Notes under the pieces: generated by a model
What the model saw: the letters and a program-made list of their open reading frames with translations, nothing else
Told to the model about the DNA's origin: nothing
The model's database searches: none
DNA from: Hoeflea marina
GTDB lineage: Bacteria; Pseudomonadota; Alphaproteobacteria; Rhizobiales; Rhizobiaceae
Assembly (NCBI RefSeq): GCF_003182275.1
Contig: NZ_QGTR01000003.1
Coordinates: 434,001-498,000 of the forward strand
Length of the DNA stretch: 64,000 nt
Reading direction: 5' to 3'
Program-made: the position numbers and the translations under genes
In this document: positions 1-7,320 of the stretch, piece after piece
Numbering within the stretch: the first letter of the stretch is position 1
How the letters are laid out: each line of letters begins with the position of its first letter

Positions 1-1
1 C

Positions 2-442
2 AGGCTGGTGCAGGAGCTCAGGCGGCTCGGCCGGGGCGAGATGCTGGCCGGTCTGGTGCTGGTGGCGCCGGCGCCGGATTTCACATCCGAGCTCATGGAG
101 CCGGCGCTCGGCGCCGCCGAGCGGGCATCGCTCGAGGCAAGGGGCTTTTTCGAGGAGCCCACGCCCTACGGCCCGGAGCCCAACGTGTTCACCCGGGCGC
201 TGTTCGAGGACGGCCGCGACAACCGGGTGCTCGACGGCCTTATCGATGTCGGCGCACCGGTGCGGATCATCCAGGGCATGGAAGACCCGGACGTGCCCTG
301 GCGGCATGCGCTCCGGCTGATGGAGCACCTGCCCTCGGACAATGTCGAGCTGACCCTGATTCGCGACGGCGACCACCGGCTCTCGCGGCCAAGCGACATT
401 GCCCTGATGCTTGCAGCGGTGGACGGCATCACCGCCCGATGA
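2..442 (+). CDS. Alpha/beta hydrolase, C-terminal part (5' end outside window)
   Basis: The open frame enters from the left edge, so only the last ~146 residues are visible. The fragment has the late part of an alpha/beta-hydrolase fold: an LVLVAPAPDF strand, a cap-like acidic helical stretch, then IIQGMEDPDVPW, which carries the likely triad acid, and DGDHRLSRP, which carries the likely catalytic histidine about 45 residues later. The nucleophile elbow (GxSxG) would lie upstream of the window. It resembles small serine hydrolases of the ABHD10/thioesterase type, but the substrate cannot be read from this fragment. It is followed by a ~165-bp gap before the next gene. Confidence 0.8.
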   Translation, partial: RLVQELRRLGRGEMLAGLVLVAPAPDFTSELMEPALGAAERASLEARGFFEEPTPYGPEPNVFTRALFEDGRDNRVLDGLIDVGAPVRIIQGMEDPDVPWRHALRLMEHLPSDNVELTLIRDGDHRLSRPSDIALMLAAVDGITAR

Positions 443-607
443 GGCCGCGGCGGCCTGGCCGGCGCCTCCCGCGCCGGCGGCAGGCGTTGCAGCTTTGCCT
501 CAGCCGGTAACCATGTCGACAGTTCAGCACGGCAATTGAATTGACTTGCCCGCCGTCCCGTTCTTAACTCTTTGTTAACGATATGGGGCGGCAAGGGGAT
601 CAATCCG

Positions 608-1234
608 GTGAAAACTTGGATACCGGCGACACGCCGTTTGGCGGGAGCGGCGATGCTGGCCATGCTGGTGATGCCGTCGGCGACGAATGCGACGGGCGCC
701 GTCGGCACAGCGGCAGCCATGCTCACCGGGCGGATCACGTCCCAACCCATCGGCCACTACGAATTCTGCAAGCTGCATGCCTCCGAATGCCAGGTCGTGC
801 GGGACTCGGGCGAAGCACCTCGGGTGACCGACTATGGCTGGGACGTGGTGCGCGAGGTCAACACCGCCGTCAATTTCTCCGTCATGCCGAAGACCGACAT
901 GGAACTGTTCGGCAAGGAGGAAGTCTGGACCTATCCGGACGTGGCGGGCGACTGCGAGGACTATGTGCTGCTCAAGCGCCACATGCTCATCGAGCGCGGC
1001 TTCTCGGAAGCCGACGTGCTGATCACCGTGGTGCGCAAGCCTGACGGCGAGGGTCACGCCGTGCTGACGCTGCGAACGGCGGATGGCGACTACATTCTCG
1101 ACAATCTGGTCGACCAGGTCAAATCCTGGCGCGACACGCCCTACCGCTATCTCAAGCGCCAGGCGTCGAACAATTCCGGCCGCTGGGTGACGATCGAGAA
1201 CGGCGGCGACGTGCTGGTCGGCTCGGTCCGCTAG
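608..1234 (+). CDS. LapG-like transglutaminase-type cysteine peptidase (BTLCP, Peptidase_C93)
   Basis: This 208-residue protein begins at a GTG preceded by AAGGGGA at the right distance. A longer frame from a TTG at 572 has no such site. Residues 1-30 form a Sec signal peptide, so the protein is periplasmic. The catalytic triad of the family is visible: Cys116 in GDCEDY, His150 in GHAVL and Asp165 in ILDNL. In Pseudomonas and Legionella, family members (LapG) are calcium-dependent proteases that release large adhesins under control of the c-di-GMP receptor LapD. No LapD or giant adhesin gene is nearby, so a LapG role here is inference from family only. Confidence 0.88.
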   Translation: MKTWIPATRRLAGAAMLAMLVMPSATNATGAVGTAAAMLTGRITSQPIGHYEFCKLHASECQVVRDSGEAPRVTDYGWDVVREVNTAVNFSVMPKTDMELFGKEEVWTYPDVAGDCEDYVLLKRHMLIERGFSEADVLITVVRKPDGEGHAVLTLRTADGDYILDNLVDQVKSWRDTPYRYLKRQASNNSGRWVTIENGGDVLVGSVR

Positions 1235-1342
1235 AGCGCCATGCGTTCATCTGGGCGCACAAACGACAGTCTATGTCTCTGAATCCAATTATCTTATCGG
1301 AGATCAGACGACTCCGCCTGATCGCAGGGTGCTCTGGCCCGC
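1233..1342. repeat. Diverged copy of a Hyphomicrobiales intergenic repeat
   Basis: Directly after the LapG-like stop codon the sequence reads AGAGCGCCATGCGTTCATC, then a CGCACAAA block, a CTCTGAATCC block and a closing GGTGCTCT. This order of blocks matches my memory of a dispersed intergenic element widespread in Rhizobiales genomes. The inner hairpin arms are degraded here. It lies between two convergent genes, where it could help transcription end. A second copy with an intact hairpin lies at 20634-20740 in the opposite orientation. Identification rests on remembered pattern and needs a genome-wide search. Confidence 0.45.
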
Positions 1343-1415
1343 CCCTCAATGCCCGGACTGACGCCGTTGCGGTGCCAAGGCCGTGCAAGGCGGCGCCTCC
1401 GCACGAGCGCCGCGG

Positions 1416-2753
1416 TCATGCCGGCTCGCCTGTCGCCGCCCCGCCAGCCGCGGCGTGGCGGTTGGCGCGCCTTTCCAGCCCGCACAGCAGCACCGCCGCC
1501 ACGGTCCCGACCGCCGCCATCACCCCGAGCATGAGAAAGGCGGCACTGACGCCGGCCTGGCCGATGACAAGGGCGGTGAGAAACGGAGCCGCGCCGGTGA
1601 ACACCATGCGGATTGCGGCGAGATTGCCGGTGACGCGGCCGTAGCCGATCGCACCGAACAGCCGCACCGGCAGCACCGCACGGGCGATGAAGGCAAGCCC
1701 CTGTCCGACGCCGAAGCAGACGGCGAAGGCGATCACCGGGGTCTGGCCCTCGAGATGCCGAGAGGCAAACAGCAGCGCCAACCCGAGCGCCATGCCGAGA
1801 CTGGATATCACGCCGATGACCGAGGAGGCGATGCGGCCGCCGGTGGCGAGTTCCACCACCCGGGCGCCGACCTGCATCGGTCCGATGACCGCGCCGGCGA
1901 GTGCGGCGAGGGCCGCGTCGCGGCCGATCCTCTCCATGATGACGAAGAACGAGGTGTGAACCGCCGACATCAGAAAGCCGCCGCAGGCGAAGCTGACGGC
2001 CATCAGCAGGAAGGCCATGCGGCGGCGATCGGGTGAAAGCACCGCTGCGGCAGGTGCGGCAGCCGCCAGCGGCAGGGCCGACGAAAGTCGGGGGTCCGCG
2101 CCGCGCCGCCCCGGCAGCAGCGCGTGGATCGGCAGCGCCACGCAGACATTGACCGCCGCCAGCACCAGGCAGACGCCGCGCCAGTCCATGAAGCCGAGCA
2201 GCCAGTGGATCAACGGCCAGAAGATGGTCGAGGCAAAGCCCGCCAGCAGCGTCACATGGGTGATGTGGCGGCGGGCGCCGGCACCGTGAATGGCGGTGAG
2301 GGCGGCAAAGCCAGCCTCGTACTGCGCCATGCGGCCGGCGATCTCGATCATCAGCATGGCGAAGATGAAGGCCGGCTTGCCGGAGACCAGCGAGAGAAAG
2401 ACCAGCGTCGCGGTCGCCGTGAGCGAGCCTGCCACCAACACCGGGCGGGCGCCGAAGCGGTCGATGGCGCGGCCCGCGATCGAGGCGGTGACGGCGCTCG
2501 AGAGCAGCGCGAAGGAGAAGACGCCGAAGACGAAGCTGTTTGACCAGCCGAGATCGCGGGCGATCACCGGACCCAGAATTGCGAATGGATAGTAGAGCGT
2601 GCCGTAGCCGACGGTCATGCTGACGCCGATGGCAAGCGTCAGCGGCTCGACCCGGCGAAGCCTGAGGGGGGAGGATGAAGTGCTCAACGGATCGCTCGGC
2701 TCCCGGGCGGGCGGCGCTTCGCCGCCTGTCGGTATGATGTCACGGACGGCCAC
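1416..2753 (-). CDS. MFS transporter (12-TM permease)
   Basis: The 445-residue product starts at a GTG and has a proline/serine-rich cytoplasmic N-terminus of ~35 residues followed by about twelve hydrophobic segments. The first half holds the MFS cytoplasmic-loop pattern (AGRAIDRFGARPVL between TM2 and TM3), and a long middle loop with LLPGRRGADPR separates the halves. It resembles monocarboxylate/oxalate-formate-type or drug-type MFS permeases, but the substrate is not evident. It converges with the LapG-like gene and is followed upstream by mbfA on the same strand with an 82-bp gap. No clear ribosome-binding site precedes the GTG, so the start is uncertain. Confidence 0.85.
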   Translation of the reverse strand: MAVRDIIPTGGEAPPAREPSDPLSTSSSPLRLRRVEPLTLAIGVSMTVGYGTLYYPFAILGPVIARDLGWSNSFVFGVFSFALLSSAVTASIAGRAIDRFGARPVLVAGSLTATATLVFLSLVSGKPAFIFAMLMIEIAGRMAQYEAGFAALTAIHGAGARRHITHVTLLAGFASTIFWPLIHWLLGFMDWRGVCLVLAAVNVCVALPIHALLPGRRGADPRLSSALPLAAAAPAAAVLSPDRRRMAFLLMAVSFACGGFLMSAVHTSFFVIMERIGRDAALAALAGAVIGPMQVGARVVELATGGRIASSVIGVISSLGMALGLALLFASRHLEGQTPVIAFAVCFGVGQGLAFIARAVLPVRLFGAIGYGRVTGNLAAIRMVFTGAAPFLTALVIGQAGVSAAFLMLGVMAAVGTVAAVLLCGLERRANRHAAAGGAATGEPA

Positions 2754-2835
2754 GGACGCGGCACGGGCACGACCGACCCTAGACGTCTTCGCGCCGTGCG
2801 CAAGTGCCGCCGAAGGCCGCCGCGCCGATTTCGTC

Positions 2836-3819
2836 TCAGGCGCTGCCGATCAGGATGCCGGCGGCGAACACCAGCGCCCCGCCGAGCACCACCTGGAAGA
2901 TCGCCCGGCTCCAGGGCGTCTCCATCCAATGGTTCTGGATCCAGGCGATCGCCCAGAGCTCGACGAACACCACGCCCACGGCGACCGTGGTGGCGGTGGT
3001 GAAATCCGGAATCAGGTAGGGCAGCGCATGGCCGAGACCGCCGAGCGTCGTCATGATGCCCGAGGCCAGCCCGCGCTTGACGGGCGAGCCGCGGCCGGAA
3101 ATGACGCCGTCGTCGTGGGCCGCCTCGGTGAAGCCCATGGAGATGCCGGCGCCGACCGAGGCCGACAGGCCGACGAGCAGCGTCGTCCAGGTGTCGCCGG
3201 TGGCGAATGCGGTGGCGAAGATCGGGGCCAGTGTCGACACCGACCCGTCCATCAGGCCGGCAAGACCGGGCTGGACAAAAGTGAGGATGAACTTGCGCCG
3301 CGCCGTCTCCGCCTCCTCGGCCCGGACATCTCCCGGCGTGTGCTCGAGGCCGAGGCGGCGGGCGAGCGACTCATGCGATTTTTCGGCGACGGCCAGATCG
3401 CCCAGCAGCCTGCGGGTCTCGGCGTCGGTCGTCCGCCTGGCAGCCTCCAGGTAGAAGCGGTGCGCCTGACCCTCCATGGTCTCGGCCGCGGCGCGAATCC
3501 GGTCGATCGGCTGATTGGTCACCAGCCAGTCGGGCTTGCGCTCGTAGTAGCCGCGCACATGCTCGCGGCGGATGAGCGGAATCCGGTCGCCGAAGCGGGC
3601 CTGGTGGCGTTCGATCAGCCGCGTGCGGTGAATGTTCTCCTCGTCCGCCATTTCCTCGAACACTTTCGCCGACTGCGGATAGTCCTGGCGAAGATGGTCG
3701 GCATAGGCGAGATAGATGCGGGCGTCGTCCTCCTCGGAGGATATGGCGAGCGCCAGCACCTCCTGTTCGGACAGGGACGAGAACGGGCGGCGGCCAAATC
3801 CGGCAAGGCGGGAGAACAT
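2836..3819 (-). CDS. mbfA: Membrane-bound ferritin MbfA (ferritin-like + VIT1/CCC1 domain)
   Basis: The 327-residue protein has an N-terminal ferritin-like/rubrerythrin domain (about residues 20-165) with two ExxH-type iron-ligand sets, ADEENIHR and VAEKSHE. It is followed by a VIT1/CCC1-like membrane domain (about 185-327) with the family segments GLMDGSVSTLAP and GFTEAAHDD. This fusion is characteristic of MbfA, an inner-membrane iron exporter that protects rhizobia and Agrobacterium from iron and peroxide stress. Start choice is supported by AAGGA six bases before the ATG. An Irr-type iron control element lies just upstream, which fits the known Irr repression of mbfA under low iron. Confidence 0.93.
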   Translation of the reverse strand: MFSRLAGFGRRPFSSLSEQEVLALAISSEEDDARIYLAYADHLRQDYPQSAKVFEEMADEENIHRTRLIERHQARFGDRIPLIRREHVRGYYERKPDWLVTNQPIDRIRAAAETMEGQAHRFYLEAARRTTDAETRRLLGDLAVAEKSHESLARRLGLEHTPGDVRAEEAETARRKFILTFVQPGLAGLMDGSVSTLAPIFATAFATGDTWTTLLVGLSASVGAGISMGFTEAAHDDGVISGRGSPVKRGLASGIMTTLGGLGHALPYLIPDFTTATTVAVGVVFVELWAIAWIQNHWMETPWSRAIFQVVLGGALVFAAGILIGSA

Positions 3820-3831
3820 GGTCTGTCCTTG

Positions 3832-3848
3832 TTTAGAATGATTCTAAG
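3832..3848. promoter_or_regulatory. Irr-type iron control element (ICE box) of mbfA
   Basis: TTTAGAATGATTCTAAG is a near-perfect inverted repeat (TTTAGAAT/ATTCTAA around one central base) lying 12 bases before the mbfA ATG, just upstream of its ribosome-binding site. It matches the ICE motif bound by the haem-responsive regulator Irr in Rhizobiales. Its closeness to the start implies that Irr binding would block transcription initiation or early elongation. The next gene on the other strand begins ~90 bp away and might also be affected. Confidence 0.8.
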
Positions 3849-3939
3849 TTACGGCCGACTGCAGCAAAGTCAAGTCCCCGCGAGGCGCCGTGAACAGCCG
3901 TGTCTTGATCGCGACGGCAAAGCACGGCAGTCTGCCGCC

Positions 3940-4755
3940 ATGACGGAATCCGCCCCCTCCCCAGATACATGGCTCGATTGGCTCGGCCGCCTGCTGGCTG
4001 GAAAACTGCAGGCGCAAACATCGGGTTACGAGCCCTACACGCCGTCCGATCCGGAAACGCTGGGGCGGACGCTGCAGCCGGGCGACATCCTGCTGGTGGA
4101 GGGCAACAGCAAGATCTCGACGGCGATCAAGTACCTCACGCAGTCGACCTGGTCGCATGCGGCGCTGTTCGTCGGCGACACGCTGGATCCGGCCGGCGCA
4201 GGCGGCGACAACAGGCCGCAGCTCGTCGAGGTGGATCTCGGCCAGGGCTGCATCGCCGTGCCGCTGTCGAAATACACCACCTACAACACCCGCATCTGCC
4301 GGCCGGTCGGACTGGCGCCGCAGGACCGCGCCGCAATTGTCGCCTTCATGACGTCGAAGATCGGGCTGCGCTACGACATGAAGAACATCCTCGATTTGAT
4401 GCGCTACTTCATTCCCACCCCGCCGGTGCCGGTGCGCTGGCGCCGGCGGATGATCGGCTTCGGCTCCGGCGACCCGACCCGGGCAATCTGCTCGACGCTG
4501 ATTGCCCAGGCCTTCCAGTCGGTGGGCTATCCGATCCTGCCCGAAATCGTTCCGGTGCCGGGGCAGGCTGCGGCCAGGTCGGACTATTCACGCCGCGAGA
4601 TCATGCAGATCCGGCATCACTCGCTGTTCACCCCGCGGGATTTCGACCTTTCCCCCTATTTCCTGGTGGTCAAGCCGACGCTCGAATACGGCTTCGACTA
4701 CAAGAGGATCGAATGGCGGGCGCAAAACGCCGCGCAGGCCGCGGGCGCCGATTGA
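3940..4755 (+). CDS. YiiX/YebB-like NlpC/P60-superfamily cysteine hydrolase
   Basis: The 271-residue protein carries the permuted papain-fold pattern of the YiiX/YebB-like family. It has LQPGDILLVEGNSKISTAIKY, a strand with the likely catalytic His73 in TWSHAALFVGD, and the likely nucleophile Cys184 in AICSTLIAQAF. No signal peptide or membrane segment is obvious, so the protein is probably cytoplasmic. Family members are thought to act on amide bonds of lipids or peptides, and the substrate here is unknown. The frame is open far upstream on GC-rich non-coding sequence antisense to mbfA. The ATG at 3940 is chosen because the family homology begins just after it and because it clears mbfA and its Irr box. 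Confidence 0.8.
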   Translation: MTESAPSPDTWLDWLGRLLAGKLQAQTSGYEPYTPSDPETLGRTLQPGDILLVEGNSKISTAIKYLTQSTWSHAALFVGDTLDPAGAGGDNRPQLVEVDLGQGCIAVPLSKYTTYNTRICRPVGLAPQDRAAIVAFMTSKIGLRYDMKNILDLMRYFIPTPPVPVRWRRRMIGFGSGDPTRAICSTLIAQAFQSVGYPILPEIVPVPGQAAARSDYSRREIMQIRHHSLFTPRDFDLSPYFLVVKPTLEYGFDYKRIEWRAQNAAQAAGAD

Positions 4756-4760
4756 CAAGG

Positions 4761-4800
4761 CCTGCCGATCGGCAGGAGAGTGCCCCGACAGGGGACAACC
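4761..4800 (+). promoter_or_regulatory. Leader palindrome and hairpin covering the SulP ribosome-binding site
   Basis: CCTGCCGATCGGCAGG at 4761-4776 is a perfect 16-base palindrome. It is followed at 4783-4794 by CCCC-GACA-GGGG, a short hairpin whose 3' arm contains the AGGGGA Shine-Dalgarno of the SulP gene. The first element could be an operator or an RNA stem, and the second could lower translation of the permease. Neither matches a regulator or riboswitch I can name. Confidence 0.45.
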
Positions 4801-6114
4801 ATGCCGAACACAGATGCATCCGAAGCCGCCGCGAAGCACCGCGACGCGAGCTTCCGGCCGAAGCTTCTCACCACGCTGCGCGGCTATGACGGCCCGACGC
4901 TGCTCGCCGACCTGACGGCGGGCCTGACGGTCGCCATGGTGGCGCTGCCGCTGGCCATGGCGATCGCCATCGCCTCGGGCGCCGAACCGGGCGCAGGCCT
5001 GATGACGGCGATCATCGGCGGCTTTCTGATTTCCGCCTTCGGCGGCAGCCGGGTGCAGATCGGCGGGCCGACCGGCGCCTTCATCGTCGTGGTCTACGGC
5101 GTCATCGCCGACCACGGCTATGACGGGCTGGTGCTGGCGACGCTGATGGCCGGCATCATCCTGATGGTCGGCGCGCTGTTCAAGGCCGGTCGGCTGATCC
5201 GCCACGTGCCCGAGCCGGTGATCAACGGATTCACCATCGGCATCGCCGTCATCATCGCCGCCAGCCAGATCGCCGATTTCCTCGGGCTCGAGGCCGGCAA
5301 GGTGCCCGCCGACTTCATCCCCAAGATCGAGGCGCTGTGGGCGGCGCGCGACAGTTTCTCGCCGGCCAGCGCGGCAATCGCCCTGGTGACGCTGGTGCTG
5401 ATCGTAGCCTTCCGCCGCGCCGCGCCGAAGCTGCCGGGCCTGGTGGTGGCCGTCGCGCTCACCTCGGCGGCCGTGGCCTGGTTCGGCCTCGACGTCGAGA
5501 CCATCGGCGGCCGCTTCGGCGCCATCCAGTCGAGCTTCCCGATGCCCTCGCTGCCGGAAGCTAGCCTTGTCCGCATCGTCGACCTGCTGCCCTCGGCCTT
5601 CATCATCGCCTTCCTGGCGGCGATCGAATCGCTGCTCTCGGCGATGGTCGCCGACCGCATGGCCGGCACCGCGCACCGCTCCAACACCGAGATCATGGCG
5701 CAGGGCATTGCCAACCTGGTCTCGGCGCTGTTTGCCGGCCTGCCGGTGACGGGCGCCATCGCGCGGACCGCCACCAACATCCGCGCCGGCGCGCGCACCC
5801 CGGTGGCGGGCGTGGCGCATGCGGCGTTCCTGCTGCTGTTCATGCTGTTTGCCTCCGACCTCGCCAACCTGCTGGCGCTGCCGGCGCTCGCCGCGGTGCT
5901 GGTGCTGACGGCCTGGAACATGGCCGAGCCGCAGCATCTCGTCGAGCGGCTCAGAACCCGGCGCGGCGACCAGTTGCTGATGATCATGACATTCGCGCTC
6001 ACCGTGCTGGCCGATCTCACCATCGCCATCGGCGCCGGCGTGGCCGTCGGCCTGGCGCTGCGGCTCTCGCGCCGTGGCACGCCGGAACCCGACTGGCGCA
6101 CGCCCGAGCGCTAG
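4801..6114 (+). CDS. SulP/SLC26-family anion permease lacking a STAS domain
   Basis: The ATG at 4801 is preceded by AGGGGA five bases away, giving 437 residues. The protein shows the SulP signature region ([21 protein letters not shown], then [10 protein letters not shown]) and about 12-14 membrane segments, ending with a short hydrophilic tail after LALRLSRR. Typical SulP proteins run ~550-600 residues and end with a cytosolic STAS domain, which is absent here. SulP proteins import sulfate, bicarbonate or other anions. The cysD-cysNC pair 220 bp downstream on the same strand makes sulfate the likely cargo, but bicarbonate cannot be excluded. Confidence 0.88.
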   Translation: MPNTDASEAAAKHRDASFRPKLLTTLRGYDGPTLLADLTAGLTVAMVALPLAMAIAIASGAEPGAGLMTAIIGGFLISAFGGSRVQIGGPTGAFIVVVYGVIADHGYDGLVLATLMAGIILMVGALFKAGRLIRHVPEPVINGFTIGIAVIIAASQIADFLGLEAGKVPADFIPKIEALWAARDSFSPASAAIALVTLVLIVAFRRAAPKLPGLVVAVALTSAAVAWFGLDVETIGGRFGAIQSSFPMPSLPEASLVRIVDLLPSAFIIAFLAAIESLLSAMVADRMAGTAHRSNTEIMAQGIANLVSALFAGLPVTGAIARTATNIRAGARTPVAGVAHAAFLLLFMLFASDLANLLALPALAAVLVLTAWNMAEPQHLVERLRTRRGDQLLMIMTFALTVLADLTIAIGAGVAVGLALRLSRRGTPEPDWRTPER

Positions 6115-6216
6115 ACTGCCGGGGGTCGGGCCCTGTCCGCGCCCTCCCCCAATGCTGCGTGTTGCCATGGCGGCGGCCAGACTGTATTCGCCGACCTGGC
6201 CCTCGAGCATTTCCGG

Positions 6217-6237
6217 ACGACGTGAGGTTCACGTCGT
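6217..6237. promoter_or_regulatory. Perfect 9-bp inverted repeat upstream of cysD
   Basis: ACGACGTGA-GGT-TCACGTCGT is a perfect inverted repeat with a three-base centre, ~100 bp before the cysD start and in the only sizeable gap between the SulP gene and cysD. The 21-bp size and odd spacing suit a dimeric repressor/activator operator (for example a MerR-like site). As RNA it would form a hairpin with a very small loop. No neighbouring regulator gene explains it. Confidence 0.45.
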
Positions 6238-6334
6238 GGCAGGAAAGCGACAGATCGACACCCCGGAGCGAGTCAGCGATTCGGTGAACCGCAAAACCGC
6301 CCCAGGGTCCGGACCGACACGGAGACACCGCCCG

Positions 6335-7231
6335 ATGCTCACCCATCTCGACCGCCTTGAAGCAGAGTCCATCCACATCTTCCGCGAGGTCGCCGCGACC
6401 TTTGCCAGGCCGGTGATGCTCTATTCCGTCGGCAAGGATTCCTCGGTGATGCTGCGGCTGGCCCACAAGGCCTTCTTCCCGGCGCGGCCGCCGTTCCCCT
6501 TCCTGCATGTCGACACGACCTGGAAATTCCGCGAGATGATCGCCTTCCGCGACCGGATGGCCAAACAGTACGGCCTCGATCTCATGGTGCATTCCAACCC
6601 GGAGGGGATCGCCCAGGGAATAGGCCCCTTCACCCACGGCTCGGCCACCCACACCCACATCATGAAGACGGTAGCGCTGCGCCAGGCGCTCGACCACCAC
6701 GGCTTCGACGCCGCCTTCGGCGGGGCGCGGCGCGACGAGGAGAAGTCCCGCGCCAAGGAGCGGATCTTCTCGTTCCGCAATTCGAGCCACGCCTGGGACC
6801 CCAAGACGCAGCGGCCGGAGATGTGGAAGACCTACAACACCCGCGTCGGCAAGGGCGAATCGATCCGGGTGTTCCCGCTGTCGAACTGGACCGAACTCGA
6901 CATCTGGCAGTACATCCTCAGGGAGGACATCCCGATCGTGCCGCTGTATTTCGCCGCTCCCCGGCCGGTGGTCGAGCGCGACGGCATGCTGATCATGGTC
7001 GATGACGACCGCATGGAGCTGCGCGAGGGCGAACGCATCGAGACCCGCATGGTGCGCTTCCGAACGCTCGGCTGCTATCCGCTGACCGGCGCCATCGATT
7101 CCGACGCCGCGACGCTCGAGGCCATCGTCGCCGAGATGCTGACGTCGCGCAGCTCCGAGCGGCAGGGCCGGCTGATCGACCGCGACGAGGCCGGCTCGAT
7201 GGAGAAGAAGAAGAAGGAAGGCTATTTCTGA
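6335..7231 (+). CDS. cysD: Sulfate adenylyltransferase small subunit (CysD)
   Basis: The 298-residue protein is full length for CysD. It has the PP-loop motif [13 protein letters not shown] near residue 31, then [28 protein letters not shown] and a C-terminal LTGAIDS region. With CysN it makes adenylyl sulfate from ATP and sulfate, driven by GTP hydrolysis. The ATG at 6335 has GGAG ten bases upstream, and a longer frame reaching back to 6074 would overlap the SulP gene. Its stop overlaps the cysNC start as TGATG, so the two are translationally coupled. NodP is a close homologue, but no nod genes are visible here. Confidence 0.97.
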   Translation: MLTHLDRLEAESIHIFREVAATFARPVMLYSVGKDSSVMLRLAHKAFFPARPPFPFLHVDTTWKFREMIAFRDRMAKQYGLDLMVHSNPEGIAQGIGPFTHGSATHTHIMKTVALRQALDHHGFDAAFGGARRDEEKSRAKERIFSFRNSSHAWDPKTQRPEMWKTYNTRVGKGESIRVFPLSNWTELDIWQYILREDIPIVPLYFAAPRPVVERDGMLIMVDDDRMELREGERIETRMVRFRTLGCYPLTGAIDSDAATLEAIVAEMLTSRSSERQGRLIDRDEAGSMEKKKKEGYF

Positions 7232-7320
7232 TGCCCGATTCCCCGATGCCCGATTCCCCGAAGACTGATTCCCCGAAGACTGATTCCACGAGTCCCGATT
7301 CCCCGCGCCCCGACTCCCGC
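7231..7320 (+). repeat. Six 15-bp tandem repeats encoding an xPDSP-type pentapeptide
   Basis: The first 90 bases of cysNC are six in-frame 15-base units: [30 protein letters not shown]. Copies 1-2 and copies 3-4 are almost identical at DNA level, and GATTCCCCG recurs. The array precedes the GTPase domain and should be a disordered, proline/serine/aspartate-rich tail. Unit length is a multiple of three, so copy-number change would keep the frame. Confidence 0.85.

Noticed and set aside
2617-3939. A long plus-strand extension in front of the YiiX-like gene
   Set aside because: This part is antisense to mbfA and low in hydrophobic pattern; family homology starts only after the ATG at 3940.
4588-6210. 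A 540-codon minus-strand frame opposite the SulP gene
   Set aside because: It is rich in Arg, Gln, His and Asp with no motif. The plus strand encodes an evident SulP permease.
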